A program made the translations under genes and the position numbers. Below are positions 36,521 to 44,521 of a stretch of DNA of 64,000 nt, in pieces. Positions within the stretch are counted from its first letter, which is position 1, and each line of letters opens with the position of its first letter. Source of the DNA: Methylorubrum extorquens (lineage in GTDB: Bacteria; Pseudomonadota; Alphaproteobacteria; Rhizobiales; Beijerinckiaceae); the NCBI RefSeq assembly GCF_024169925.1, contig NZ_JALJXF010000001.1, positions 339,501-403,500 on the forward strand. The letters run 5' to 3'. A model generated the notes under the pieces. That model was not told the origin of the DNA. It saw only the letters and a list, made by a program, of their open reading frames with translations, and ran no database searches.

Positions 36521-37081
36521 TCAGGCCGCGTCGAGGGTTTCGATCACGAGGTTGCCGTTGGTGTAGACGCAGATCTCGGCGGCGATCTTCATCGACCGGC
36601 GCACGATCGCCTCGGCGTCGAGTTCGCCATCCTCGAGCGCGCGGGCGGCGGAGAGGGCGTAGTTGCCCCCTGAGCCGATCGCCATCACCCCGGTCTCGGG
36701 CTCCAGCACGTCGCCGGAGCCGGACAGCAGCAGGCTCACTTCCTTGTCGGCGACCAGCATCATCGCCTCCAGCCGGCGCAGATAGCGGTCGGTGCGCCAA
36801 TCCTTGGTGAGTTCGACGCAGGCGCGGGTGAGCTGGCCGGGATACTGCTCCAGCTTGGCCTCCAGCCGCTCGAACAGGGTGAAGGCGTCGGCGGTGGCAC
36901 CGGCGAAGCCGCCGATCACGGTGCCCTTTGCGAGGCGCCGGACCTTGCGGGCGTTGCCCTTCACGATGGTCTGGCCGAGGCTGACCTGACCGTCGCCGCC
37001 GATCACCACCCGGCCGCCCTTGCGGACCATGAGGATCGTGGTGGCGTGCATCTGCGGCAGGCGATCGTCGGTCTGGGCCAA
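36521..37081 (-). CDS. hslV: HslV, peptidase subunit of the HslVU protease
   Basis: Proteasome-beta-like threonine peptidase. The mature N-terminus would be Thr15 after removal of the propeptide ending in MHA, giving [20 protein letters not shown]. The family also shows [21 protein letters not shown] and [14 protein letters not shown]. It is 186 residues long and assembles as a double hexamer with HslU. It is transcribed ahead of hslU with a 111-base gap, divergent from motA. Confidence 0.97.
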   Translation of the reverse strand: MAQTDDRLPQMHATTILMVRKGGRVVIGGDGQVSLGQTIVKGNARKVRRLAKGTVIGGFAGATADAFTLFERLEAKLEQYPGQLTRACVELTKDWRTDRYLRRLEAMMLVADKEVSLLLSGSGDVLEPETGVMAIGSGGNYALSAARALEDGELDAEAIVRRSMKIAAEICVYTNGNLVIETLDAA

Positions 37082-37280
37082 GGAAACGCTCCGGTTCGAG
37101 GGAAAAAGGCCGAGCCTCAGTTAGGCGCTCGAACGCCCGGCTCCAAGGTCGGCCCCGGCAAGGACAGGCGCTGGCGTTGCGTGAAAAAGCTCCGCGCAAG
37201 CCACTATGCCTATTGGCTCGGACAAAGGGCCGCCGCGCGTCGGCACCCGTCCCCGCAGCGGTGTCCCCCGGAGTCTTCTC

Positions 37281-38156
37281 ATGGGAATCCTCGTCGGCCT
37301 CGTCATCGCGATCGGCTGCATGCTCGGCGGCTTTGTCGCCATGGGCGGGCACCTGATCGTGATTTGGCAGCCCTGGGAGTTCGTCATCATCTTCGGCATG
37401 GCGGCGGGCACCTTCGTCATCGCCAACCCGATGAAGACGGTGGTCGACTCCGGTAAGGCGACGATGGAGGCCTTCACCAACAAGGGGCCGAAGCGCCAGG
37501 ACTTCCTCTCGCTGCTGGGGCTGCTGCACGCGCTGATGCGCGACTTGAAGACCAAGCCCCGCAACGAGGTCGAGACGCATTTCGACGATCCGGCGAATTC
37601 CGAGATCTTCAAGAATTATCCCGAGGTGACCAAGGACCAGGATCTGGTCTTGTTCATCTGCGACTATTGCCGCCTGATCCTCATCGGCAACGCCCGCTCG
37701 CACGAGATCGAGGCGCTGATGGAAGAAGAGATCGGCACCCACAAGAAGTACAAGCTCAAGCCCTACGCCGCGATCAACACCGTGGCGGAGGCGCTGCCGG
37801 CGCTCGGGATCGTCGCGGCGGTGCTCGGCATCGTGAAGGCGATGGGTGCGCTCGACCAGTCGCCGCAGATCCTCGGCGGCCTGATCGGCGCGGCGCTGGT
37901 CGGCACCTTCATCGGCGTGTTCGCGTCCTACGGGATGCTCGCCCCGCTCGCCGTGAAGATTAAAGGCGTGCGCGAGAAGCAGTGCAGCGTCTACACCATC
38001 GTGAAGCAGAGCCTGATCGCCTACATGAACGGCGCGCTGCCCCAGGTCGCGATCGAGCACGGCCGCAAGGGTATTGCCGGCGCCGACCGCCCGACCATCG
38101 ACGAGGTCGAGAGCGCAACCGTGCCCGGCGCCCGCGCCGAACCGGCCGCGGCGTAA
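37281..38156 (+). CDS. motA: flagellar motor stator protein MotA
   Basis: Proton-channel subunit of the flagellar stator in the inner membrane. Four hydrophobic helices are visible: about residues 1-20, 30-50, 170-190 and 200-222. The cytoplasmic loop (about 60-160) contacts FliG. Family words are ILVGLVIAIGCMLGGFVAMGG, PYAAINTVAEALPALGIVAAVLG and GTFIGVFASYG. The ATG has GGAG seven bases upstream; the longer frame overlaps the hslV promoter region. It opens the rightward flagellar arm, a typical rhizobial motA-fliM-fliN-fliG order. Confidence 0.97.
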   Translation: MGILVGLVIAIGCMLGGFVAMGGHLIVIWQPWEFVIIFGMAAGTFVIANPMKTVVDSGKATMEAFTNKGPKRQDFLSLLGLLHALMRDLKTKPRNEVETHFDDPANSEIFKNYPEVTKDQDLVLFICDYCRLILIGNARSHEIEALMEEEIGTHKKYKLKPYAAINTVAEALPALGIVAAVLGIVKAMGALDQSPQILGGLIGAALVGTFIGVFASYGMLAPLAVKIKGVREKQCSVYTIVKQSLIAYMNGALPQVAIEHGRKGIAGADRPTIDEVESATVPGARAEPAAA

Positions 38157-38168
38157 GGGCCTTTCCCG

Positions 38169-39179
38169 ATGGACGAGACCGAGACCTCCGACGCGGCGCC
38201 CGAAACGGGCCCCGAGGCGAACCCCGAGCCCCGGCCGGAGCTTCCCCCCTTCGTTACGGCGTCACGGCCCGCGACCGACATCCGTGCCCGCATCCAGGAG
38301 GCCGGCGGCCTGTCGCTCGACCGGCTGCCGATGCTCAGCGTGGTGTTCGACCGCCTCGCCACCGCTTGCAGCGACGCGGCCAAGCACCTGGCCGCCTCCT
38401 CGGCGTTCTACTCCCTGAGCGGCGTCGAGAGTGGGCGCTTCGGCGAGTTCCTCGATGCCTACGACGCCAACGCGGTGGTCGGCATCTTCCAGGCGCCGGA
38501 ATGGGACGGGCACGTCCTGGTCGGGCTCGACCGCGACTTCCTCTACACCATGGTCGAGGTTCTGTTCGGCTCCGACGGCTCCGAGCCGCCGGTGGAGGAC
38601 GAGCGCACCTTCTCGGCGATCGAGCTGCGCATCGCGCAGATGGTGTTCGAGCAGGTCGGCAAGGCGCTCGAATCCTCCTTCGGCCTCGTCTCGCAGACCG
38701 CCTTCCGCCTGGAGCGGATGGAGACTCGGATGGAGTTCGCGGTGATCGGCCGGCGCTCCAACAAGGCGGTCCAGGCCAAGTTCCTGCTCCAGGCGCTCAA
38801 CCGCGGCGGCGAGATGTTCCTCATCATCCCGCAGACGGTGTTGAACCCGCTGCGCCCGGCTCTCGGCAAGGTGCTGACCGGCGAATCCGCCGCCCGCGAC
38901 CCGCGCTGGGCCGAGCAGATCGCGGCGGAGGTGCAAAAGACCACCGTGCGTCTGCGCGCCGTCCTCGAGGAGCGGCACCTGACGCTCGGCGAGATCGCCG
39001 GCCTCAAGGTCGGGCAGGTGCTGACCCTCGACGCGACGCCCGCGACGCGGATCAAGCTCGAGGGCAACGACCGGCCCCTCTTCTGGTGCCGGGCCGGCCA
39101 GTCGCAGGGCGCTTACGTCCTGCGGGTGGAAGAATCGATCAATCCGGAGAAGGAGGGCGGCCATGGGCTCCTTGGTTGA
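38169..39179 (+). CDS. fliM: flagellar motor switch protein FliM
   Basis: C-ring switch protein that binds CheY-P and sets rotor direction. The 336 residues show a CheC-like middle domain (SGRFGEFLDAYDANAVVGIF, LVGLDRDFLYTMVEVLFGS). A SpoA domain at the C-terminus (about 255-330) includes LEERHLTLGEIAGLKVGQVL. The N-terminal CheY-binding peptide is poorly conserved and masked by an acidic Pro/Glu-rich lead, as in other rhizobia. It starts 12 bases after motA and overlaps the next small gene. Confidence 0.9.
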   Translation: MDETETSDAAPETGPEANPEPRPELPPFVTASRPATDIRARIQEAGGLSLDRLPMLSVVFDRLATACSDAAKHLAASSAFYSLSGVESGRFGEFLDAYDANAVVGIFQAPEWDGHVLVGLDRDFLYTMVEVLFGSDGSEPPVEDERTFSAIELRIAQMVFEQVGKALESSFGLVSQTAFRLERMETRMEFAVIGRRSNKAVQAKFLLQALNRGGEMFLIIPQTVLNPLRPALGKVLTGESAARDPRWAEQIAAEVQKTTVRLRAVLEERHLTLGEIAGLKVGQVLTLDATPATRIKLEGNDRPLFWCRAGQSQGAYVLRVEESINPEKEGGHGLLG

Positions 39180-39459
39180 CGGCGTGCTGCTCGTCGCGCT
39201 CGTGGTGACGAGCGCCTGCGTCGTGCCGATGTACCTGAAGCTCAAGCGCCTCGACCGGACCCAGGCCGAGTACGGCGCGGCGGTGGCCGCCTCCGGCGTG
39301 GCGCTGACCCAGGCCGGCGAGGCGGTGCGCTCCTTCAAGGAGGAGGGCCGCGAGGTTCTGGACGCCCTGAGCCTCAAGATCGAGGAGGCGCGGGCGACGC
39401 TCGACGCGCTGGAGGCGTCGCGCGCGGCCCTCGTCGCCGCGCGCTCGCAGAAGCCGTGA
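39163..39459 (+). CDS. small membrane-anchored coiled-coil protein (DUF6468-like)
   Basis: A 98-residue protein with one N-terminal membrane helix (LVDGVLLVALVVTSACVVPMYLKLKRLD) and a coiled-coil cytoplasmic tail (about 40-95). It overlaps the end of fliM by 17 bases, so it is translationally linked to the switch complex genes. Small proteins of this type occur at this spot in related flagellar clusters, and I believe they are classed as DUF6468, but the function is unknown. A role at the motor or switch is inferred from position only. Confidence 0.68.
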   Translation: MGSLVDGVLLVALVVTSACVVPMYLKLKRLDRTQAEYGAAVAASGVALTQAGEAVRSFKEEGREVLDALSLKIEEARATLDALEASRAALVAARSQKP

Positions 39460-39472
39460 GCCGTCGTCGGCC

Positions 39473-39745
39473 TCAATCGTCGCTCTGCCCCTTGGCCTTC
39501 TCGACGATGGCGCCGGTCCGCGGATCGAGCTGAAGCTTGACGCTCCGGCCGTCCCGGACCGCCTTGGCCTTCCACACCCCGTCGTCGGCCTCGATGCTGC
39601 GCACCGTGCCGTAGCCGGCCTCCGACAGCTTCGTCAGCACTTGGTCGATCGGCATCCAGTCCTTTCCGGGCGTGTCGGCCTGTGCCGACGCCGCGACGAG
39701 GCCGGTGGCCAGCGTGGCGGCAAGAATGGTCTTGAAGGCGTTCAT
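39473..39745 (-). CDS. periplasmic PepSY-domain protein
   Basis: A 90-residue exported protein. A signal peptide (NAFKTILAATLATGLVAASAQA, cleavage after about residue 23) is followed by one PepSY domain: WMPIDQVLTKLSEAGYGTVRSIE and the terminal LQLDPRTGAIVEKA. PepSY domains often restrain proteases or sense envelope state. It is convergent with the upstream small flagellar gene and interrupts the flagellar operon on the opposite strand, so it is probably unrelated to motility. Confidence 0.85.
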   Translation of the reverse strand: MNAFKTILAATLATGLVAASAQADTPGKDWMPIDQVLTKLSEAGYGTVRSIEADDGVWKAKAVRDGRSVKLQLDPRTGAIVEKAKGQSDD

Positions 39746-39945
39746 GGCGTTCGGGTCCTGTCGGGTGTCGTGATGCCTCCTTCTTTCACCGGACGACCCC
39801 CGCGAACCTGACGGAAGCCGTCAGTCAAATGTCAGCCGGGCCGGCCGCGCGGAGTGGGAAGCTTACGACATGCGGCGACAGCCTCGCGTCAGCCAAGCCG
39901 GCTAGACCCTCCTCACGCACGAAGCGGACCCGACGAGCCCGAGCG

Positions 39946-40272
39946 ATGAGCAGCAGCCCCTTCCCCGCCACCGATCTCGCCGGCACCGAGCCTCGCGTCG
40001 GCGACGGGCGCAACCTCGATTCGATCCTACGCATCCCGGTGCTGATGCAGGTGGTGCTCGGTTCGGCAACCATGCCGGTGGCGGATCTGATGAAGCTCGG
40101 GCGCGGCGCCGTCGTCCCCCTCGATCACCGGGTCGGCGAGCCCGTGGACGTGATGGTCAACGGCCGGGTCATCGCGCGGGGCGAGATCGTGATCGTCGAG
40201 GAGGACAATTCCCGGTTCGGCGTGTCGCTGACCGAGGTGGTCGGCCCCTCCGCCACCGACCAGAACACCTGA
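39946..40272 (+). CDS. fliN: flagellar motor switch protein FliN
   Basis: C-ring protein made essentially of one SpoA domain (about residues 25-100): ILRIPVLMQVVLGSATMPVADLMKLGRGAVVPLD, VDVMVNGRVIARGEIVIVEEDNSRFGVSLTEV. These match FliN sheet and loop words closely. At 108 residues it is short and lacks a long N-terminal extension. The ATG in front of SSSPFPATD is used; a longer frame crosses the promoter region shared with the PepSY gene. fliG follows after 22 bases. Confidence 0.93.
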   Translation: MSSSPFPATDLAGTEPRVGDGRNLDSILRIPVLMQVVLGSATMPVADLMKLGRGAVVPLDHRVGEPVDVMVNGRVIARGEIVIVEEDNSRFGVSLTEVVGPSATDQNT

Positions 40273-40294
40273 GCCTCGGCGAGAGCGGGCCGCC

Positions 40295-41374
40295 ATGTCT
40301 TCGAGCCCTCTGGCATCGAGCCCCGTCCCACCGGACGCCGTCTCCTCGGTCGCCATCGCGCCCCGTGCGGTGGCGACCCGGCGGCTCGACCCCGTCGATC
40401 AAGTGGCGGCGCTGCTGCTCGCCATGGGCAAGCCCGCGGCCGGGCGGCTCATCAAGTATTTCGAGCCGGACGAACTCAAGCGCATCACCCGCTCGGCCTC
40501 GCATCTCGGGGCGGTCAGCCCCGAGCAGCTCGACACGGTGGTCGAGAACTTCTCGTCCGAATTCTCCGCCGGCAACAGCCTGATCGGGACGGCGAGCGAG
40601 GTCGAGAAGCTGCTCACCGGCCTGCTGCCGGCCGACCAGATCGCCGACATCCTCGCCGACGTGCGCGGCAGCGCCACCCGCTCGGTGTGGGAGCGGCTCG
40701 GCACCGTGCAGGAGAGCGTGCTGGCGAGCTACCTCGTCAAGGAGCATCCGCAGACCGCCGCGCTGATCCTGTCGAAGGTGAAACCCGCCACCGCCGCCAA
40801 GGTGATGGGCCACCTGCCCGCGCCGGTGCGCAACACGGTGATGCGGCGGATGCTGAGCTTCAAGCCGATCGTCGACGACGTACTGCACGCGATCGAGAAG
40901 ACGCTGCACGAGGACTTCATGATCAACGGCGCGCGCAATTCCGGCGCCGACACCCACGCCAAAATGGCCGACATCATCAACAAGATGGAGCGCCAGCAGA
41001 TGGACGACGTGCTCACCAGCCTCGGCGAGTCGCGTCCGAAATCGGTCGAGATCCTGAAAGGCCTGCTCTTCACCTTCGACGACATCGTCAAGCTGGCGCC
41101 GCGCGCCCGCACCACTCTGTTCGATGCCGTCCCCAACGACCGTCTGGTGCTGGCACTGAAGGGCACGGAGGTCGAGTTCCGCACCACGGTGCTCAGTGCC
41201 CTCTCGGCGCGCGTGCGCCGCATGGTCGAGCACGAATTGAACGGCGGCGAGCCGGCGGCGCAGCGCGACGTGCTGGAGGCGCGCCGCACCATCACCGATC
41301 TGGCCATGGACATGGCCGGGCGCGGCGAGATCGAGATCAATCCGGGAGGCGAGGATGAAGCGCTCATCCGCTGA
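40295..41374 (+). CDS. fliG: flagellar motor switch protein FliG
   Basis: Rotor protein that couples the MS ring (FliF) to the stator. The three ARM-like domains are visible: N-terminal (VDQVAALLLAMGKPAAGRLIKYF), middle (EHPQTAALILSKVKPATAAKVMGHLP, with the EHPQT word), and C-terminal torque domain (LLFTFDDIVKLAPRARTTLFDAVPNDRLVLALKG). Its 359 residues match the rhizobial FliG length. flhB follows after 43 bases with a GTG start. Confidence 0.95.
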   Translation: MSSSPLASSPVPPDAVSSVAIAPRAVATRRLDPVDQVAALLLAMGKPAAGRLIKYFEPDELKRITRSASHLGAVSPEQLDTVVENFSSEFSAGNSLIGTASEVEKLLTGLLPADQIADILADVRGSATRSVWERLGTVQESVLASYLVKEHPQTAALILSKVKPATAAKVMGHLPAPVRNTVMRRMLSFKPIVDDVLHAIEKTLHEDFMINGARNSGADTHAKMADIINKMERQQMDDVLTSLGESRPKSVEILKGLLFTFDDIVKLAPRARTTLFDAVPNDRLVLALKGTEVEFRTTVLSALSARVRRMVEHELNGGEPAAQRDVLEARRTITDLAMDMAGRGEIEINPGGEDEALIR

Positions 41375-41417
41375 TCCGCGCCCTCCCGTTCCGCTTGCGT
41401 ATCGGCGGGGCTGATGC

Positions 41418-42479
41418 GTGTCGGACGAGGACAAGGAGAGCAAGACCGAAGCCGCCACCGAACGGCGGGTGCGCGAGGCGATCGAGAAGGGCGACATCCC
41501 GTTCTCACGCGAGGCGCCGGTCTTCGCCTCGACGCTCGGCCTGCTGATCGCGCTCGCCCTGTTCGCGCGGGGACAGGCGGCGCAGCTCGCAGGCGATTTC
41601 AAACCGCTCTTCGACGATCCGCGCGGCTTCTCCCTGGAGACCGGCGGCGACGCGATGCTGCTTCTCAGCCGCGTGGCGCTGGCGGCGGGCCGATTCCTGC
41701 TGCCGATCCTGCTGATCCTGGCGGTCTGCAGTCTCACCGCCTCACTCCTGCAAAACCTGCCGCGCTTCGTCCTCGACCGGATCACGCCGAAATGGTCGCG
41801 GGTGTCGCCGATGGCGGGTTTCGCGCGGATCTTCGGAACCTCGGGTCAAGTCGAGTTCCTGAAATCCCTCGTTAAATTCCTGTCGGTCAGTGTCGTCGCC
41901 CTTCTGCTCCTCCGCTCGGAGCGGACAAGAGCCGTGAACGCCATGTTCGTCGATCCGAGCCAACTGCCCGAACTGATCCTGACGGTCGCGATCCGTCTCG
42001 TCTCGGCGGTGGCCATCGCCACCATCGTGATCGTCGCGGGCGATCTCGTCTGGGCGCGGCTGCGCTGGCAGCGCTCGCTGCGGATGTCGCGCCAGGACAT
42101 CAAGGACGAGCACAAGCAGACCGAGGGCGATCCGTCGGTGAAGGCCCGGCTGCGCTCGCTCGCCCAGGACCGCGCCCGCAACCGGATGCTCGCCAATGTC
42201 GACCGGGCGACCGTGATCATCGCCAACCCGACCCACTTCGCCGTGGCCCTGCGCTACGAGCCCAGCGAGAACCCGGCCCCCCTCGTGATCGCCAAGGGGC
42301 AGGATCTCATCGCGCTCCGTATCCGCGCGATCGCCGAGGAAAAAGGCATCGCCGTGATCGAGGACAAGCCTCTCGCAAGGTCGCTGTACGATGCTGTGCA
42401 GGTCGATCAGACGATTCCGGCAGAATTTTACCGCGCCGTGGCGCAGATCCTTTTCTTCCTTTTCGCGAGAGCCCGATGA
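41418..42479 (+). CDS. flhB: flagellar export gate protein FlhB
   Basis: Membrane component of the flagellar type III export gate that switches substrate class. Four transmembrane helices span about residues 30-210. The cytoplasmic domain contains the self-cleavage motif NPTH (in IIANPTHFAVALRYE). The N-terminus DEDKESKTEAATERRVREAIEKGDI is the standard FlhB start, and the GTG codon is in the right place for it. The next gene overlaps its stop by four bases (ATGA). Confidence 0.97.
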   Translation: MSDEDKESKTEAATERRVREAIEKGDIPFSREAPVFASTLGLLIALALFARGQAAQLAGDFKPLFDDPRGFSLETGGDAMLLLSRVALAAGRFLLPILLILAVCSLTASLLQNLPRFVLDRITPKWSRVSPMAGFARIFGTSGQVEFLKSLVKFLSVSVVALLLLRSERTRAVNAMFVDPSQLPELILTVAIRLVSAVAIATIVIVAGDLVWARLRWQRSLRMSRQDIKDEHKQTEGDPSVKARLRSLAQDRARNRMLANVDRATVIIANPTHFAVALRYEPSENPAPLVIAKGQDLIALRIRAIAEEKGIAVIEDKPLARSLYDAVQVDQTIPAEFYRAVAQILFFLFARAR

Positions 42480-42922
42480 CCCCTCAGGTCCAACGTTTCG
42501 CGCCAGGACCGTCAGCCGTCCCGCACAGCCATGCGGCGGCCGAACAGATCTTCGCCGAGGCGCTGCGTGACTTCATCGCCGAGCTGTGCCTGCTCGACGG
42601 CGGGGTGCTCATCGGCTGGATCCGTGGCGAGCGGCACGGCAACATCGCCGACATCGTCTCGTCCTCCGCCGAATTGTTCTTCAAGGAATCGGTGCTGACC
42701 TACGCCGACGCGGCCGACGTGTGCCTCGATTGGGGCCGCTCCATGCAGGTGGTCCTCGATCTCGAATTCGCCGCCGAGCCGATGACGGTGTTCTTCAAGC
42801 TCGTGCTCGACGAGGTGTTCGCCGGCGTCGCGATCCAGCGCATCGTCGCGGAGGAGACGGATGCGCTCTCCCTCGAAGGCTTCGCCCACGCCCTCAGCCA
42901 AGCCCGGGTCGGCCACGCCTGA
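42476..42922 (+). CDS. conserved-looking hypothetical protein, translationally coupled to flhB
   Basis: A 148-residue soluble protein, start overlapping the flhB stop (ATGA). No family is recognised. It has a helical/beta mix with ELCLLDGGVLIGWIRGERHGNIADIVSSSAELF in the middle and a C-terminal helix ending ALSQARVGHA. Its fixed place between flhB and an FtcR-type regulator suggests a flagellar regulatory or assembly role, but no motif proves it. Confidence 0.6.
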   Translation: MTPQVQRFAPGPSAVPHSHAAAEQIFAEALRDFIAELCLLDGGVLIGWIRGERHGNIADIVSSSAELFFKESVLTYADAADVCLDWGRSMQVVLDLEFAAEPMTVFFKLVLDEVFAGVAIQRIVAEETDALSLEGFAHALSQARVGHA

Positions 42923-43144
42923 AGCGGCGCGAATGCCACGCGCCGCCGACGAACACCGCCCCTGTTTGGAAATGTGCATTTCAGTAGATTGACCCCCCCG
43001 CGGCCGCGCTTCATGAATTGGCTGCGGCAGCGTTTCGAAGCGTTGCGGAAGGCGGCGGAGACGGTCTTCCGGGAGCGCCCAAAACCTGCCCTCATCGCGG
43101 CGCAGTGGCAGGGCGATCCGGCGGGATCAGGGGAAGAGTCGTCG

Positions 43145-43846
43145 ATGTATTTTCTGGTCGATCCGCGCGATACGGTGAACGCGGGTTACAAGGCCAGCTT
43201 CGAGCGTGAGGGCATCTCCTCGTTCGCGCTTATGCCCGAAGAGTTCCTGAGCTGGCTCCGGGCGGCCTCTCCCGCCGACCTCGAAGCGATCCAGGGCTTC
43301 CTCCTCGGGGATTTCGCGGAGCGGGCGAAATGCGCCAGCGTCATCCGCAAGCAGTCCCGCGCACCGATCATCGCGCTCGCCGACCTGCGCTCCCTCGAGC
43401 AGACCGTCGAACTGCTGGAAGCCGGCATCGACGACGTGCTGCCCAAGCCCGTCCATGTCCGCGAGATTTTGGCCCGCTCCGAGGCGATCTGGCGCCGGGT
43501 CAACGGCGCCGTCCAAGCCGGCGAGGCGGACGGCGAGACCGAGGGCGAGGCCAGGGCAGTGGACCGTCTCAAGGTCTTCCACGACGGGCGCGACCCCGAG
43601 ATCGACGGCGTGCCGCTGTCCCTGCCGCGGCGGGAGCGGCACATCCTCGAATATCTCGTGCGCAACCGCGGGCGCCGGCTCACCAAGACCCAGGTCTTCA
43701 ACGTGGTCTACGGCGTCTACAGCAACGGCGTCGAAGAGAGCGTGATCGAGGGCCATGTGAGCAAGCTGCGCAAGAAGCTCGCCGAGCGGCTCGGCCACGA
43801 TCCGATCGAGGCCAAGCGCTACATGGGCTACACCTACGTCGGGTGA
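43145..43846 (+). CDS. ftcR: FtcR-like flagellar response regulator (cluster copy)
   Basis: OmpR-type regulator of 233 residues, a paralogue of the one at 2.8-3.5 kb, with the same layout: receiver (about 1-120, GFLLGD with D56, KPVHVREI), then a winged helix with SLPRRERHILEYL and GHVSKLRKKL. It differs in having an acidic linker around residues 125-140. The ATG before YFLVDPRDT is chosen because it opens the receiver domain; a 57-codon upstream extension exists but is not conserved with the other copy. It closes the rightward flagellar arm, as in Brucella and Rhizobium clusters. Confidence 0.88.
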   Translation: MYFLVDPRDTVNAGYKASFEREGISSFALMPEEFLSWLRAASPADLEAIQGFLLGDFAERAKCASVIRKQSRAPIIALADLRSLEQTVELLEAGIDDVLPKPVHVREILARSEAIWRRVNGAVQAGEADGETEGEARAVDRLKVFHDGRDPEIDGVPLSLPRRERHILEYLVRNRGRRLTKTQVFNVVYGVYSNGVEESVIEGHVSKLRKKLAERLGHDPIEAKRYMGYTYVG

Positions 43847-43852
43847 GCCCGG

Positions 43853-44521
43853 CTACTGGCAGAATGCCTTCGCGCCCGGCGTCCAGTTGCCGAAACCGGT
43901 GGCGACCATGTTGGTGATGACCCGGCAGACATAGACCTTCTGCGCCGGGTTGTTGTTCGGCCCGGCATGGTAGCGCGCCACGGCGAGCGTCCAGCTTCCC
44001 TCGCGCTCCTTCAACTCCTTCAGGAAGCGCGTCGCGTATTCGACGTTCTGGGCCGGGTCGATCATCGCCTCCAGCGAGGCGAACTTCGCGCGATGATAGT
44101 GATGGTTGATCTGCATGCAGCCGAGATCGACCAGGCGCACGCCCTCCCGCTGCGCCTGGGCGAGGCGCTGCATCACGTCGGCGGCGCCGCTGCCGAAATA
44201 GGCCTTGCCCCCGACATTCATGGCATAGGGCTGGAGCGAGCCGCGGTTGCCGCTCTCCGTCAGCCCGACCGCGTAGAGCATGCCGAGCGGCACGCCGTGC
44301 TTGGCCGCCGCCTGCGCCATCTGGCGCTCGCAGACACGGGAGGCGCCCGCCATCGCAGGACGGCTGGAGCCGCCTCGCGTCTCGCCGCCCAGCGCGCCCG
44401 TCTGTGCGGAGGCCGCTTCTGCGGCGCCCTCGGCGGCGGTGGAATGCGCGGCCGCCGCATTCGGGCCGGCGGCGCTAGAGATACAGGCTGCCGCGATCGC
44501 GCCCGCGAGAATCCGTCTCAT
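43853..44521 (-). CDS. lytic transglycosylase, flagellar type
   Basis: A 222-residue exported SLT-domain enzyme. A signal peptide (about residues 1-24) and an Ala/Gly-rich linker precede the Slt domain. Family words include the catalytic Glu in YAVGLTESG, DLGCMQINHHYH, and ARYHAGPNNNPAQKVYV. It would open peptidoglycan for the rod, replacing a FlgJ muramidase. Its start lies 47 bases inside the end of fliK, an unusually deep overlap that shows co-transcription. Confidence 0.86.
   Translation of the reverse strand: MRRILAGAIAAACISSAAGPNAAAAHSTAAEGAAEAASAQTGALGGETRGGSSRPAMAGASRVCERQMAQAAAKHGVPLGMLYAVGLTESGNRGSLQPYAMNVGGKAYFGSGAADVMQRLAQAQREGVRLVDLGCMQINHHYHRAKFASLEAMIDPAQNVEYATRFLKELKEREGSWTLAVARYHAGPNNNPAQKVYVCRVITNMVATGFGNWTPGAKAFCQ

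Noticed and set aside
35679..38060. 793-codon minus-strand frame covering hslU, hslV and motA
   Set aside because: It crosses three confidently identified genes on both strands and has repetitive Arg/His/Gly composition, so it is an artefact of GC skew.
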